Shown here: one piece after another, positions 40,860 through 50,453 of the stretch
Layout: every line of letters starts with the position of its first letter
How positions within the stretch are numbered: position 1 is the stretch's first letter
DNA from: Salinispora fenicalii
Lineage (GTDB): Bacteria; Actinomycetota; Actinomycetes; Mycobacteriales; Micromonosporaceae
DNA: 64,000 bases
Direction: 5' to 3'
Assembly (NCBI RefSeq): GCF_000514815.1
Contig: NZ_AZWQ01000019.1
Span: 62,001-126,000 of the forward strand
Translations under genes and position numbers: made by a program
Notes under the pieces: model-generated
Seen by the model: the letters and a program-made list of their open reading frames with translations, nothing else
The model's database searches: none
Told to the model about the DNA's origin: nothing

Positions 40860-43800
40860 GCTGGCTTCACCTTCAGCCCGGCCAGCGCCTTTGCCAGCGC
40901 CGCCTCGGCCTTGGTCAGCTTCGCGTCGCTCGCCGCCGCGTCGGCCAGGGTGGCCTTGGCCGCATCGAGGGCGTGGGTCAGCGCCGCCCAGGTTTTCTTG
41001 GTGTACCGGTCCTCGTCGAGCGAGTCCGCCTGCTCGACGGTGTTCTCGAGCGTCAGCCGGGCCCGCGGGACCAGCTGCTCGTACGCCAGCCGTAGCGCCC
41101 GGGCCTGTGCGTCCACCTCGGCCTGGGTGGCGGTTCCGGAGCCGGCGACCGCGCGGGCCGCATCCAGCTCCCGTCGGAACACTCCGAAGTCGATGCTCCC
41201 GTACCGGTCCTCGCTGTCGACGTACTTCTCCGCCGCGGTGATGGCGGCGTCGAGCGCCGTGGTGTCCACCGGCCCGTCTCCCGGGTCGTCGGGCTGCGGA
41301 CCGAACTGGAACCAGTCGAAATTCGACACCCAGTCCTGCCCGTCCGGGGCGTGGAAGACGAAGGTCACGTCCCGGGCCTGCACCAGCGCCTCGGGATCAG
41401 TGATCTCCGCCTGGGTGGTGGCCCAGTTGCCCCAGCTGCCGGTGCCGGGCAACACCGCCTCACCCACGACCGGGCCGTCCGGTGTGCCCGCGCGCACCTG
41501 CAGGGAGCTCGGCGCGCCGTCGGGCGAGTACTTGCTCGCGTAGCGAATCGCCAGCGTCGTCGGTGCGACATCGAAGGCGAGATTCTTGTACTGAATCCAC
41601 GCCCCGTCCCGCACCCCACCGAGGTTGCCGCTGCCGGAGTTCGCCTCGTTCTTCAGGTCACCGCCCGACCACTCGTCGGACTGCTCCCCCTCCAGTACGC
41701 GCTGGCCGCCCTCGTCGATGGCCAACGCGGCGATCATGCCGGTCAGCGACTCGCCGGCGCTGCGCAACGTCGCCGTGCTGGCGGAGGTGTCGGCGAGCGC
41801 CGCCTGGGCCCGCCGCACCGCGGCGTCGAAGACCCGGTAGGTGGCGTAGGAGTAGTTTCCCTGACGGACCAGGACCGCCTCGGCAACGAGCTCCTGCAGC
41901 TTCTGGCGCTCCGCCGCGGCCACCGAGATCGCCAGCGGAGTACGCGACGACAGCCCGTCACCGGTGACCTGAGCGGCGGAGACGCCGCGGGCGAAGGCCG
42001 AGTCGGTGAAGGTGAGGAAGAACCGGGCACTGGTCGTGGTCGAGCCGGTCAGCGCCACCCGGGCTTTCTTCGCGTTGACGACCTTGACCTTCGCCGAGAC
42101 GCCGGCCGGCAGTCCGTGGATCGAGGCCGCGCCCGTCTTCAGGTAGTCCGTGCCGGGCCGGCCGGCGAACCGGGCACCCCCCTCCAGCGCGAGCTTGATC
42201 GAGCCGTCCAGGTCACCATTGGCGCGAGCGGCGATCGTCGTGGCCGACGCGCGCACGGTGTAGTCACTCGGAGCGCCGCCGTCGTTGTCGCCCGCGGTGC
42301 TCATCGAGTACGCCGGCTCGCTGTCGGCACCCCAGTCGGAGGGGGTGGCCCCCATCCGTACGTCGAGGGCACCGCCCTGGACGAGGGTGTGGTGGTCGAG
42401 CCAGGTGTTGCCGAAGTTTGCCCCGTTCAACGAGGCGGACTGGAGGTAGTAGTTGTCGGCGGAGACGCCGTCGGCGGAGATGGTGAAGGTACGCCCGTCC
42501 GCGTACGAGATGGTCGTGCGGTCGAAGAACGGCGAGCCGAGCTGGTACTGGGACGAACCCGAGGTCACCGGGAAGAGGCCGATGGCCGCGGCGACGAACA
42601 TCGTCGACATCGTGCCGGCGTCGTTGTCCATGGTGGGCAGGAAGCCACGCGGGTCAAGCTGGTAGACCTTGGTCTTGATCGGTGGGCGGAACTCGCCGTC
42701 GCTACTCGGATAGTCGGCGGTGCTGCTGGAGGCGAGGTAGCGGTTCCAGCTCTCCTTCGTGTAGATCGTGCGCACCCACTTCTGGGTCAGGCTCGGAAGT
42801 CCCACGTAGTTGAAGAGGTAGGGCGCCTGCAGGTCGACCTCGTTCGCGTTGGAGTGCAGCATGCCGAGGCCGTTGTCCGGGTCGTCCTCGCCGAGGAAGT
42901 GCACGGCCCCGCGTTGCCCCGCCGCCGGCCCGCCCATCGCCGCGACGACGCCAGCCAGGTCGTAGACCGGGTACCAGGTGTACTGCCAGAGCGTGCCCTG
43001 GTAGAGGTTCGCCGCACCGAGCCGCTCGTAGTCGGCCTCGATCCAGTCGCCCTCCTCCTCGCGCGGAGTGAGTAGTCCGACCTGGGTGCCGTCCGCCGCC
43101 GTCCAGGCATCCGGCTTGTACAGGTTCGCCATCGGCAGCGCGGCCGCTTCGCGCAGCTGCTTCGCCTCGTCACCGTGGCCGAGCGCGTCGGCGATGATCG
43201 CCAGCGCCCACTGGTCGTATCCGCGCTGCACCGAGTCGCCGGGGCGGTCTCCCGGGTGCCCCTGGCCCAGCTGGTCGCCGTCGGAGAAGCCGACGTACTC
43301 CTTCAACGCCGGGTACGCCTCGTCGAGCCGTTCGAAGCCGGTGAAGCCCTTCGAGATGGCGTCGGCGACGATGACCGCAGAGCGCTCCCACCGTACGGTC
43401 GGCACCGAGTGGGTGAGCCCGCCGATGCTCTTGCCGGTGCTCGCCGCGTCGGCGAAGAGGTAGCTGAGCGACTGGATCATGTCGCGGTACAGCTCGGGGT
43501 CGAGGTACGCCAGCACGGAGTACTTGCGGAAGTCGTCCCAGGACGCCCATCCGTCGTAGTAGGTGAAGTCGTCCACCTGATGCACCACGCCGTCCACGCC
43601 CCGGTAGGTGCCCGATGTGCTCGTCGCGTTCACCGGAAGCGCGAACATGCGGTAGAGGTGGGTGTAGAAGAGGCGACTCAGGGTGCCGTCCGGGTCGGCC
43701 GCCGCCGAGGCGGAAATGTCGACCCGGCCGAGACGCTCGTTCCAGACCGCCTTCGTACGCGCGCGTACCTCGTCGAAGGTCCGGCCGCCGACCTCGGCGA

Positions 43801-44752
43801 CCTGGTCGATCCGCGCCTGTTCCACGCTGATCGGTGACAGCGTGATGCGCAGGCCGATCTCGCCCGCGTCCTCGGGCGCGAAGGCGAGGATGGCGCCGGT
43901 GTCGATGCCCTGCCGGGACGCGGCGTCGCCGAACTCGTCCGCGGCCCAGGTCGTGACCGAAGTGACCGGCTGCTCGGTCTCGGCGTAGTAGTGCAGGGCG
44001 TAGGAGGCGCCGTAGAAGCTGCCCCGGAGCTCACCGGTGAGCGCGACCCGACCGTCGTCGAGCTGCGCGATGTCCACTGCCGAACCGGTCCGATTCGTGA
44101 AGTTGTGGTGCAGGTCGACAACGAGTTGCGGGGTGGCTCCGTCCGGGAAGGCGTAACGGTGCAGTGCGGTACGCGTCGTCGCGGTCACCTCAGCGTTGAT
44201 CTCACCCGGGCCGTTCTCCACGGCGCCGTCCGGGCCCGAGATCTCGCCGAGGCGCACCTGGTAGTACCCGGGTGCGGCCGTCTCGGCCTCGTGCGTGAAC
44301 GGGTGCGCATACGATTCGGTCGATGGCCGGGCGTCGTACTCGACCTGGGTCGGCACGACGAGGATGTCGCCACCGCCACCGGAGCCGCCAACCCCGTCGA
44401 GGTTCGTCTGGGTGAATCCGGCGATATGGGTCTGGTCGTAGTCGTAGCCCGCGTGGTTGCGCTCCGGCATGGTCAGCGGGCTGACCTTCGCCAACCCGTT
44501 CGGCGCCTGGGCCCCGGGCAGGTCGTTGCCGTAGTCACCGGCGGTGGACACGAACGGGTTGACGAACGACGTGTAGTCAACCGATACGCCCTCGGCCGGG
44601 GTGGCCGCCGCTGGCGCGGCGACCACCCCGGCGGACGCCATGGCCACGACCGCGGTGATTGCAGTGGTGCGCCAGCGGTTGCGCCCGCGGTTGGCCCGCC
44701 GCCTCGGCGCGGTGGAGATTCCACCCCGGGGGTCGGGTGACAGTGGTGGCAC
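40856..44752 (-). CDS. Secreted GH92 family alpha-mannosidase with CBM and FIVAR-type modules
   Basis: The 1298-residue protein has a twin-Arg-free but Arg-rich signal peptide (ITAVVAMASAGVVAAPAAA), then the GH92 N-terminal beta-domain (FVNPFVSTAGDYGNDLPGAQ; NHAGYDYDQTHIAGFTQTNL) and the catalytic (alpha/alpha)6 domain (GWASWDDFRKYSVLAYLDPE; MDNDAGTMSTMFVAAAIGLF). GH92 enzymes are calcium-dependent exo-alpha-mannosidases, mostly alpha-1,2. After about residue 800 come an Ig-like part, a CBM6-like module (GVRDGAWIQYKNLAFDVAPT) and helical FIVAR-like repeats at the C-terminus (LDAAITAAEKYVDSEDRYGS). It is secreted, probably to use mannose-containing glycans. No sugar transporter genes adjoin it. 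Confidence 0.93.
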   Translation of the reverse strand: MPPLSPDPRGGISTAPRRRANRGRNRWRTTAITAVVAMASAGVVAAPAAATPAEGVSVDYTSFVNPFVSTAGDYGNDLPGAQAPNGLAKVSPLTMPERNHAGYDYDQTHIAGFTQTNLDGVGGSGGGGDILVVPTQVEYDARPSTESYAHPFTHEAETAAPGYYQVRLGEISGPDGAVENGPGEINAEVTATTRTALHRYAFPDGATPQLVVDLHHNFTNRTGSAVDIAQLDDGRVALTGELRGSFYGASYALHYYAETEQPVTSVTTWAADEFGDAASRQGIDTGAILAFAPEDAGEIGLRITLSPISVEQARIDQVAEVGGRTFDEVRARTKAVWNERLGRVDISASAAADPDGTLSRLFYTHLYRMFALPVNATSTSGTYRGVDGVVHQVDDFTYYDGWASWDDFRKYSVLAYLDPELYRDMIQSLSYLFADAASTGKSIGGLTHSVPTVRWERSAVIVADAISKGFTGFERLDEAYPALKEYVGFSDGDQLGQGHPGDRPGDSVQRGYDQWALAIIADALGHGDEAKQLREAAALPMANLYKPDAWTAADGTQVGLLTPREEEGDWIEADYERLGAANLYQGTLWQYTWYPVYDLAGVVAAMGGPAAGQRGAVHFLGEDDPDNGLGMLHSNANEVDLQAPYLFNYVGLPSLTQKWVRTIYTKESWNRYLASSSTADYPSSDGEFRPPIKTKVYQLDPRGFLPTMDNDAGTMSTMFVAAAIGLFPVTSGSSQYQLGSPFFDRTTISYADGRTFTISADGVSADNYYLQSASLNGANFGNTWLDHHTLVQGGALDVRMGATPSDWGADSEPAYSMSTAGDNDGGAPSDYTVRASATTIAARANGDLDGSIKLALEGGARFAGRPGTDYLKTGAASIHGLPAGVSAKVKVVNAKKARVALTGSTTTSARFFLTFTDSAFARGVSAAQVTGDGLSSRTPLAISVAAAERQKLQELVAEAVLVRQGNYSYATYRVFDAAVRRAQAALADTSASTATLRSAGESLTGMIAALAIDEGGQRVLEGEQSDEWSGGDLKNEANSGSGNLGGVRDGAWIQYKNLAFDVAPTTLAIRYASKYSPDGAPSSLQVRAGTPDGPVVGEAVLPGTGSWGNWATTQAEITDPEALVQARDVTFVFHAPDGQDWVSNFDWFQFGPQPDDPGDGPVDTTALDAAITAAEKYVDSEDRYGSIDFGVFRRELDAARAVAGSGTATQAEVDAQARALRLAYEQLVPRARLTLENTVEQADSLDEDRYTKKTWAALTHALDAAKATLADAAASDAKLTKAEAALAKALAGLKVKPA

Positions 44753-44861
44753 AGCAGAGCTCCCAACGACGACAACGTTGTCGGCGCTATCTTGCCGGCC
44801 CCAGGTGTTGATCCGGTTAACCGACGTCGAGCCAGCTAGGAACTGGTGTCACCGGGTCGGT

Positions 44862-45659
44862 CTACCGCCGTACGCTCGGTCGCCGGCCAAGATGGATCAG
44901 GAACTCGTTCTCCTCGATGAAGGTGTCGGTGTCGGTGCACTGGGCCAGGGCGGCACGGACCGCGTTGTCGAACTCGTTGAGCCGGTCGCCGAAGAGTTCT
45001 GGCTCGGCGAACGAGGTGGAGTGCAGGTAGCCAAGGATGCTGTTGGCCGTCCAGGTCCGGTGCACCGGCACGACGAACTCCTCGACCTGGTTGAATGGCG
45101 AGTCCCGCAGCGCCTGGATATCGGGGCGCCGGTGCTCGTGGAACGTGCCCGAACCCGCCCGGCGTTCCTCGCCGAGGAAGTCCTGGATGACCCTCCGGAC
45201 GGCCAGCTCCCAGTCGTGGTGGGCTACCCAGAAGCTCTTGTCGGCGAAGATGGCGACGACGCCGTCCGGGCTGATCTGTGCGTCCAGTTGGTTCAGGACC
45301 CGCGCCTGGTCGAGCCAGTGGAACGTTCGGCAGATCGCCACCAGGTCAGCCTGCCATCCGGCCGGAGGGGTGAACTCCTCCGCGGTAATCTCCTCCAGAC
45401 GTAGCTGGGCGTTGGCGGGCAGCCGCGGGCGGAGTGCGTTCTCCGCCGCAGCGAGCATCTCGGGGTCGGGGTCGATGGCGATGATGTCGTCGAACCGCCC
45501 CCGCAGGGCCTCCACCACGAGGCCGACACCGGTGCCGACGTCGAGCAGACGCCGCGGCGAACCGGCGGGGACCGCGGCGTCCAGGATATCGGCGACCGCC
45601 TCCGGGATATCCGGTCGAAACTGCCGGTAGAAGCCGACGGTTCCATGGAAAATACTCAT
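44862..45659 (-). CDS. Class I SAM-dependent methyltransferase
   Basis: The 265-residue protein has motif I RRLLDVGTGVGLVVEALRG, the acidic loop IIAIDPDPEMLAAAENALRP and post-I WQADLVAICRTFHWLDQARV, typical of UbiE/Methyltransf_11 proteins, where a HWLD motif is frequent. The substrate is unknown. ATG 45659 has AAGGAGA at ideal spacing, so the longer open frame upstream is not used. It diverges from the cation exchanger gene, with 159 bases between the two starts. Confidence 0.85.
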   Translation of the reverse strand: MSIFHGTVGFYRQFRPDIPEAVADILDAAVPAGSPRRLLDVGTGVGLVVEALRGRFDDIIAIDPDPEMLAAAENALRPRLPANAQLRLEEITAEEFTPPAGWQADLVAICRTFHWLDQARVLNQLDAQISPDGVVAIFADKSFWVAHHDWELAVRRVIQDFLGEERRAGSGTFHEHRRPDIQALRDSPFNQVEEFVVPVHRTWTANSILGYLHSTSFAEPELFGDRLNEFDNAVRAALAQCTDTDTFIEENEFLIHLGRRPSVRR

Positions 45660-45818
45660 AATTGTCTCCTTGCCGCGAATATCATAAAAACGATAAACAT
45701 CGGGCTGTTCGGGCAGCGGCAGAACAGCCAACCCGCTCCAGCCGGCCCGTCGTGGGGTTGCGATCCGGACATCCGCCACCGGCGGATTCGATCGGACAGA
45801 TCTGGGAATCCCCGGCCG

Positions 45819-46862
45819 GTGCCGGACGTACTGACCAGCCTGCCGTGGCCAACCGGGCCGAGCATCGCCGTCTTCGGAGTGGCGGGGACCCTCACAGTGC
45901 TGGGCAGCATCCGCCTGGTCGCCCTCGGCGACACCCTCGCCGACCGGACCGGCTGGGGTGAGGCGTTCTTCGGCGCGGTCTTCATCGGGCTGGCGACGTC
46001 GTTGTCCGGCATCGTGATGACCGCCGTCACCGCGGCGGCGGAGCAGCCACAGCTCGGCTACAGCAACGCGGTCGGCGGGATCGCCGCCCAGACCACCGCA
46101 GTCGCCGTGGCGGACGCCTTCCACCGCCGGGCCAACCTGGAGCACGCCTCGGCGTCGCTGTCGAACGTGCTCTTCGGGGTCCTGCTCATCGTGCTGCTAT
46201 CGCTGGCCCTGCTCGGCCGCTACGCACCGGATGTCACCGTGGCCGGTCTACACCCCGCCTCACTCGCCATGGTCGCCGCCTACCTCGGCGGCCTGCATCT
46301 GGTCCGCCGCTCCGGAGCCAGTCCGCTCTGGCGGGCCGTCGCCACCGCCGAGACCCTGCCGGACATCACCCACGAGCACGGCAGCCTCGACCGGACCAGC
46401 TCCAGCCGACTCTGGGTGCGCTTCGCAGCCGTGGGTCTGCTGGTCGCGATGGGGGGTTGGGCGATCGCCCGGGCCGCCGAGAGCCTGGTGCTGGGCACCG
46501 GCCTGAGCGCGGGCTTCGTCGGCGCGATCCTGATGGGCGCGGTGAACGCCCTCCCGGAGACGGTTACCGCCGTGGCGGCGGTCCGCCGGGGCGCCCCGAC
46601 CCTGGCCATCGCCGCCGTTCTCGGCGGCAACAGCCTGGACGCCCTCAACCTGGTGGTTGGCGACGTGGCCTACCGGGGCGGCTCGATCTACCACGCCGCC
46701 GGCGACCCTCAACTCTTCGTGACCACCAGTGCGCTGTTCATGACCGCAATCCTGCTCGGCGGCCTGCTGGTGCGGCAGGCGTACGGCTGGGGACGGCTCG
46801 GCTTCGAGGGGATCCTGCTGTTGACCAGCTACGCGGCGATGACCATCATCCTGGCCACCTGA
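45819..46862 (+). CDS. CaCA-family cation (Na+/Ca2+-type) exchanger
   Basis: A 347-residue membrane protein with about ten to eleven helices arranged as two halves. Each half carries an alpha-repeat like those of sodium/calcium exchangers: GEAFFGAVFIGLATSLSGIV with NAVGGIAAQTTAVAVAD in the first half, and AILMGAVNALPETVTAVAAV with VLGGNSLDALNLVVGD in the second. It should exchange cations across the plasma membrane, probably Ca2+ or other divalent ions for Na+ or H+. GTG 45819 is the best start before the first helix; the ribosome binding site is weak and the upstream frame is open. Confidence 0.8.
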   Translation: MPDVLTSLPWPTGPSIAVFGVAGTLTVLGSIRLVALGDTLADRTGWGEAFFGAVFIGLATSLSGIVMTAVTAAAEQPQLGYSNAVGGIAAQTTAVAVADAFHRRANLEHASASLSNVLFGVLLIVLLSLALLGRYAPDVTVAGLHPASLAMVAAYLGGLHLVRRSGASPLWRAVATAETLPDITHEHGSLDRTSSSRLWVRFAAVGLLVAMGGWAIARAAESLVLGTGLSAGFVGAILMGAVNALPETVTAVAAVRRGAPTLAIAAVLGGNSLDALNLVVGDVAYRGGSIYHAAGDPQLFVTTSALFMTAILLGGLLVRQAYGWGRLGFEGILLLTSYAAMTIILAT

Positions 46863-47271
46863 CCGGCACCAGGACACCGGGCGAAGATCGTCACCGACGC
46901 CGCGAGCTGGCGAGTCAGCGGCTCGTCGTGACCGGCGGGGATGGAGTGGCTGGGCTGCCCGCGTCGCGCCGCTCGCCGTGACCGCTCAGCACCAGCACGA
47001 CCAACGCCGCCACCGCGGCGGCCCGCCGCGCGATCACCACGCACCTCGACACCCCGACTCACCCCCGTTTCGCACCGCGACATCCCCCAGTTGAGGTCAA
47101 CACCGCCGTACGGCGTTGTCTTGGCAACGAGTGGACTCGACGGTGGGACACGTCCCGCCCCACGGCCAGGGCGGGCCCGGCGACGACGGATCCAGCAGTC
47201 CCAGCAGGACGCGTACCCGCCCGGCAGCTCCGCAAAACGCGCTGGCCGGGCGGGCTTGGGATGCTCCGGCG
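46863..47271. other. 409-base intergenic region between converging exchanger and copA
   Basis: No supported gene is visible on either strand; open frames are Arg/Pro-rich and lack ribosome binding sites. No clear terminator hairpin was recognised, although the two flanking genes converge. Confidence 0.35.
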
Positions 47272-49563
47272 TTACCGCAGGTGGCCGGAAGACCGGTGCC
47301 CCTCCGAGAGCTGGGGCAGCGGGCGGAAACCCCGCAGCCGGAGACTGTTGGCGACCACGAAGACCGAGGAGAAGGCCATCGCGGCCCCGGCGATCATCGG
47401 GTTGAGCAGGCCGGCCGCGGCCAGGGGAAGCGCCGCCACGTTGTAGGCGAACGCCCAGAACAGGTTCCCCTTGATAATCGCGAGGGTCCGCCGGGACAAC
47501 CGGATGGCGTCGGCGGTGGCGGTCAGGTCGCCCCGCACCAGGGTCAGGTCGGACGCCTCGATCGCCACATCCGTACCGGTGCCCATCGCCAGCCCGAGGT
47601 CGGCCTGGGCCAGCGCCGCGGCGTCGTTGACCCCGTCACCGACCATCGCCACCACCCGGCCCTCCCGCTGGAGTCGCTGGACCACCATCACCTTCTCGGC
47701 GGGCAGTACCTCCGCGACCACCTCGTCGATCCCGACCTCGGCCGCGACCGCCTGGGCGACGGTCTCGTTGTCGCCGGTGAGCAGCACCGGATTCAGGCCC
47801 AGCTCCCGCAGTTGTCGGAGTGCGAGCGCGCTGGTCGGCCGGACCACATCGGCGACCGCGAGCAGCCCGCGGGCCTGCCCATCCCAGGCCACCAGCACCA
47901 CCGTCGCACCGGCGGCCTGCGCCGTGGCACCGGCCGTCACCAACTCCTCCGGTACGTCCAGTCCCCGCTCCCGCAGCAGTCGAGGCCGGCCAACCAGCAC
48001 GCGGTGGCCGTCCACCACACCCTCGACGCCCAGCCCTTCGAGGTTGGCGAAGTCGGCTACCGGCGGCAGGGGGCCCGCCTCGGCCGCGCTCACCGCGACC
48101 GCCTGGGCGATCGGATGCTCCGAGGCGGCCTCCAGGGCACCGGCGAGTCGAAGCAGCTCGGCCCGCTCCACACCGCTCGCCGCGACCACGTCCACCAGGG
48201 TCATCCGGCCAGCGGTGACGGTCCCGGTCTTGTCCAGCACGACCGTGTCCACCGTCCGGGTGGACTCCAGCACCTCCGGCCCCTTGATCAAAATGCCGAG
48301 CTGCGCACCTCGACCGGTACCGACCAACAGCGCGGTGGGGGTAGCCAGGCCCAGGGCGCAGGGGCAAGCAATGATCAACACAGCTACCGTCGCGGTGAAG
48401 GCGGCGGTCGGGCCGGCTCCGCTCCCTAGCCACCAGCCCAGGGTGGCGGCGGCGAGAGCGATCACGATGGGAACGAAGACCCCAGAGATCCGGTCGGCGA
48501 GCCGCTGCACGGCCGCCTTGCCGGACTGCGCGTCCTCCACCAGCCGGGCCATCTGGGCGAGCTGGGTGTCGCTACCGACCCGGGTGGCCGCCACAACCAG
48601 CCGACCACCCGCGTTGACGGTGGCGCCGACCACGGCGTCGCCAGCCTTGACTTCAACCGGCACGGATTCACCGGTGAGCATGCTGGCATCGACCGCCGAG
48701 CTCCCCGCCACCACCACCCCGTCGGTGGCGACCTTCTCACCGGGGCGTACCACGAACCGATCCCCCACCACGAGCTGGTCGATCGGGATGCGGGTCTCCA
48801 CGTCACCGCGCAGCACCGCCACGTCCTTCGCACCCAACTCCAGCAGGGTGCGCAGGGCAGCGCCGGCGGTGCGCTTCGCGCGCGCCTCGAAGTACCGGCC
48901 GGCGAGGATGAAGGTGGTGACGCCGGCCGCCGCCTCCAGGTAGATGTGGCCCGCGCCGCCGCCGGAGACGATGGCGAAGCTGAACGGGTGGGTCATGCCG
49001 GCAACGCCAGCCGTGCCGAGGAAGAGCGCCCAGAGCGACCAACCGAACGCGGCGAGAGTGCCCAGCGACACCAACGTGTCCATGGTCGCCGCGGCGTGCC
49101 GGAGGTTGACCCAGGCGGCCCGGTGAAACGGCAGGCCACCCCAGACCACCACCGGGGCGGCCAGCGTCAACGACAGCCATTGCCAGTAGGTGAACTGCCA
49201 GGGCGGCACCATCGCCAGCAGGATCACCGGCACGGTGAGCGCGGCCGAGATCCAGAGCCGGGTGCCGAGCCCGCGCAGTTCGTCGGCCGGCTCCACGGCG
49301 GGCGCCGCCGCGGCTGCCGGTGGGGGCGGTACGTCGGCGGTGTATCCGGTCTTCTCGACCGTGGTGATCAGATCGTCCGGGGTCACCCCGTCGGCGTACG
49401 AGACCCGGGCCTTCTCGGTGGCGTAGTTCACCGTGGCGCTGACGCCGGGCATCCGGTTCAGCTTCTTCTCGATGCGGGCGGCGCAGGAGGCGCAGGTCAT
49501 CCCGCCGATGGACAGCTCAATCTGGTTGGCGGCCCGCGGCTTCGGGCTGCTCGTGGTGGTCAT
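47272..49563 (-). CDS. copA: Copper-exporting P-type ATPase CopA
   Basis: The 763-residue P1B-type ATPase has an N-terminal heavy-metal domain with CASC (24-27), eight membrane helices and the metal-site motif [10 protein letters not shown] in helix 6. [13 protein letters not shown] carries the phosphorylated Asp, SEHPIAQAV the HP motif, and [20 protein letters not shown] the hinge. CPC together with the neighbouring copZ and csoR indicates Cu(I) export from the cytoplasm. It is the last gene of the operon copZ-small protein-copA, eight bases behind the small gene, and should be controlled by CsoR through the operators at 50043-50091. Confidence 0.97.
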   Translation of the reverse strand: MTTTSSPKPRAANQIELSIGGMTCASCAARIEKKLNRMPGVSATVNYATEKARVSYADGVTPDDLITTVEKTGYTADVPPPPAAAAAPAVEPADELRGLGTRLWISAALTVPVILLAMVPPWQFTYWQWLSLTLAAPVVVWGGLPFHRAAWVNLRHAAATMDTLVSLGTLAAFGWSLWALFLGTAGVAGMTHPFSFAIVSGGGAGHIYLEAAAGVTTFILAGRYFEARAKRTAGAALRTLLELGAKDVAVLRGDVETRIPIDQLVVGDRFVVRPGEKVATDGVVVAGSSAVDASMLTGESVPVEVKAGDAVVGATVNAGGRLVVAATRVGSDTQLAQMARLVEDAQSGKAAVQRLADRISGVFVPIVIALAAATLGWWLGSGAGPTAAFTATVAVLIIACPCALGLATPTALLVGTGRGAQLGILIKGPEVLESTRTVDTVVLDKTGTVTAGRMTLVDVVAASGVERAELLRLAGALEAASEHPIAQAVAVSAAEAGPLPPVADFANLEGLGVEGVVDGHRVLVGRPRLLRERGLDVPEELVTAGATAQAAGATVVLVAWDGQARGLLAVADVVRPTSALALRQLRELGLNPVLLTGDNETVAQAVAAEVGIDEVVAEVLPAEKVMVVQRLQREGRVVAMVGDGVNDAAALAQADLGLAMGTGTDVAIEASDLTLVRGDLTATADAIRLSRRTLAIIKGNLFWAFAYNVAALPLAAAGLLNPMIAGAAMAFSSVFVVANSLRLRGFRPLPQLSEGHRSSGHLR

Positions 49564-49571
49564 CGCACTCC

Positions 49572-49769
49572 CTACCGGTCGGGCCCATGCCCCGGAAGGC
49601 TGGACCCGGCGCCGGGGTCGTCATGCTCGGGGTTTGAGTGCTCGGGGTCGTCGTGGTGGATTTCGACGGCTGGGGTGCCGGGGCCGGTCACCTGACCGAC
49701 CCCGTACGCCGCGCCGAACACCGCCGCGAGACCGAGCAGGAAGGCGGTGAGCTTCGTCGCCGTTTTCAT
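49572..49769 (-). CDS. Small His/Asp-rich membrane-anchored peptide of the copper operon
   Basis: A 65-residue protein: one N-terminal hydrophobic helix ([20 protein letters not shown]) followed by an acidic, His-rich tail ([18 protein letters not shown]). It lies between copZ (23 bases) and copA (8 bases) in the same operon. The tail could bind copper at the outer face of the membrane. In related actinomycetes a longer protein with the same [10 protein letters not shown] start often occupies this position, so this may be a shortened form. Not a named family that I recognise. Confidence 0.75.
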   Translation of the reverse strand: MKTATKLTAFLLGLAAVFGAAYGVGQVTGPGTPAVEIHHDDPEHSNPEHDDPGAGSSLPGHGPDR

Positions 49770-49792
49770 GCGGGCCTCGGTCTCGCCGCGCG

Positions 49793-50002
49793 TCAGGAGC
49801 TGACGAGGTCGTAGCCGGCCTCGTCAACCGCGGCGCGTACGGTCTCGACCGCCATCGGGTGCTGGCTGGTGACGGTCAACCGGCCAGCCTCCAGGTCAAC
49901 CTGGACCTGCTCCACACCCGGCAGCCCACCTACCTCGGCGCTCACCGCGGCTACGCAGTGCCCGCAGGTCATGCCGTGCACCTGATATGTAGTGGTGACC
50001 AT
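49793..50002 (-). CDS. copZ: Copper chaperone CopZ (HMA domain)
   Basis: A 69-residue heavy-metal-associated domain protein with the binding motif GMTCGHC and the ferredoxin-like betaalphabeta repeat ending AVDEAGYDLVSS. It carries Cu(I) to CopA. ATG 50002 is preceded by AAGGGAAGGG; a longer in-frame start at 50077 lies inside the operator region and is rejected. First gene of the copper operon, divergent from csoR. Confidence 0.95.
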   Translation of the reverse strand: MVTTTYQVHGMTCGHCVAAVSAEVGGLPGVEQVQVDLEAGRLTVTSQHPMAVETVRAAVDEAGYDLVSS

Positions 50003-50042
50003 GGAACCCTTCCCTTCCGCCAGGCCAACCCCCCGAGTCCCA

Positions 50043-50057
50043 TACCCCCCGGGGGTA
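50043..50057. promoter_or_regulatory. CsoR-type operator, copZ-proximal
   Basis: Perfect palindrome TACCCCC-C-GGGGGTA, the pattern of CsoR binding sites (G-tract/C-tract with TA ends). It lies 41 bases upstream of copZ and probably covers the copZ promoter. Confidence 0.8.
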
Positions 50058-50076
50058 ACTGTCGGCGACTTTAGCA

Positions 50077-50091
50077 TACCCCCGAGGGGTA
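50077..50091. promoter_or_regulatory. CsoR-type operator, csoR-proximal
   Basis: Near-perfect palindrome TACCCCCGAGGGGTA, 34 bases from the first operator. It overlaps the presumed csoR promoter (TACGAT -10 at 50090-50095), so csoR is likely autoregulated and may have a leaderless mRNA. Confidence 0.75.
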
Positions 50092-50107
50092 CGATATTCT
50101 GGTCCGC

Positions 50108-50410
50108 ATGACCAGACCCGACCCCGCCCCGGTCCGCGGCTACACCGCCAGCAAGGACCAGCTACTCACCCGGCTACGTCGGGTCGAGGGGCAGGTCCGG
50201 GGGATCGAGAAGATGGTCGAGGAGGACCGATACTGCATCGACGTCCTCACCCAGATCTCCGCGATCCAGGCCGCGCTGGATAAGGTCGCGCTCGGGCTGC
50301 TCGACGGGCACGCCCGACACTGCCTACACGAAGGGGCGGCCGAGGGGCGAGCCGACGAGATGGCGACCGAGATGATGGCTGCCGTCGGCCGACTGATGAA
50401 GCGCGGCTAA
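50108..50410 (+). CDS. csoR: Copper-sensing transcriptional repressor CsoR
   Basis: A 100-residue all-helical protein of the CsoR/RcnR family (QLLTRLRRVEGQVRGIEKMV). The Cu(I) ligands are in place: Cys43 (RYCIDVLTQ), His68 and Cys72 (HARHC), with the same 25- and 4-residue spacings as Cys36, His61 and Cys65 of Mycobacterium tuberculosis CsoR. Copper binding releases it from DNA and derepresses copper export. It diverges from copZ, with two operators between them. No ribosome binding site is seen before ATG 50108. Confidence 0.95.
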   Translation: MTRPDPAPVRGYTASKDQLLTRLRRVEGQVRGIEKMVEEDRYCIDVLTQISAIQAALDKVALGLLDGHARHCLHEGAAEGRADEMATEMMAAVGRLMKRG

Positions 50411-50453
50411 CCACCCCGCCCCATTACTCGCCCGGTTGTCGTTGGGAGAACTG

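Noticed and set aside
41351-43075. A 574-codon plus-strand frame inside the GH92 gene
   Set aside because: Antisense to a clear GH92 catalytic domain; the product is a Val/Arg/Gly-rich mirror of the real codons.
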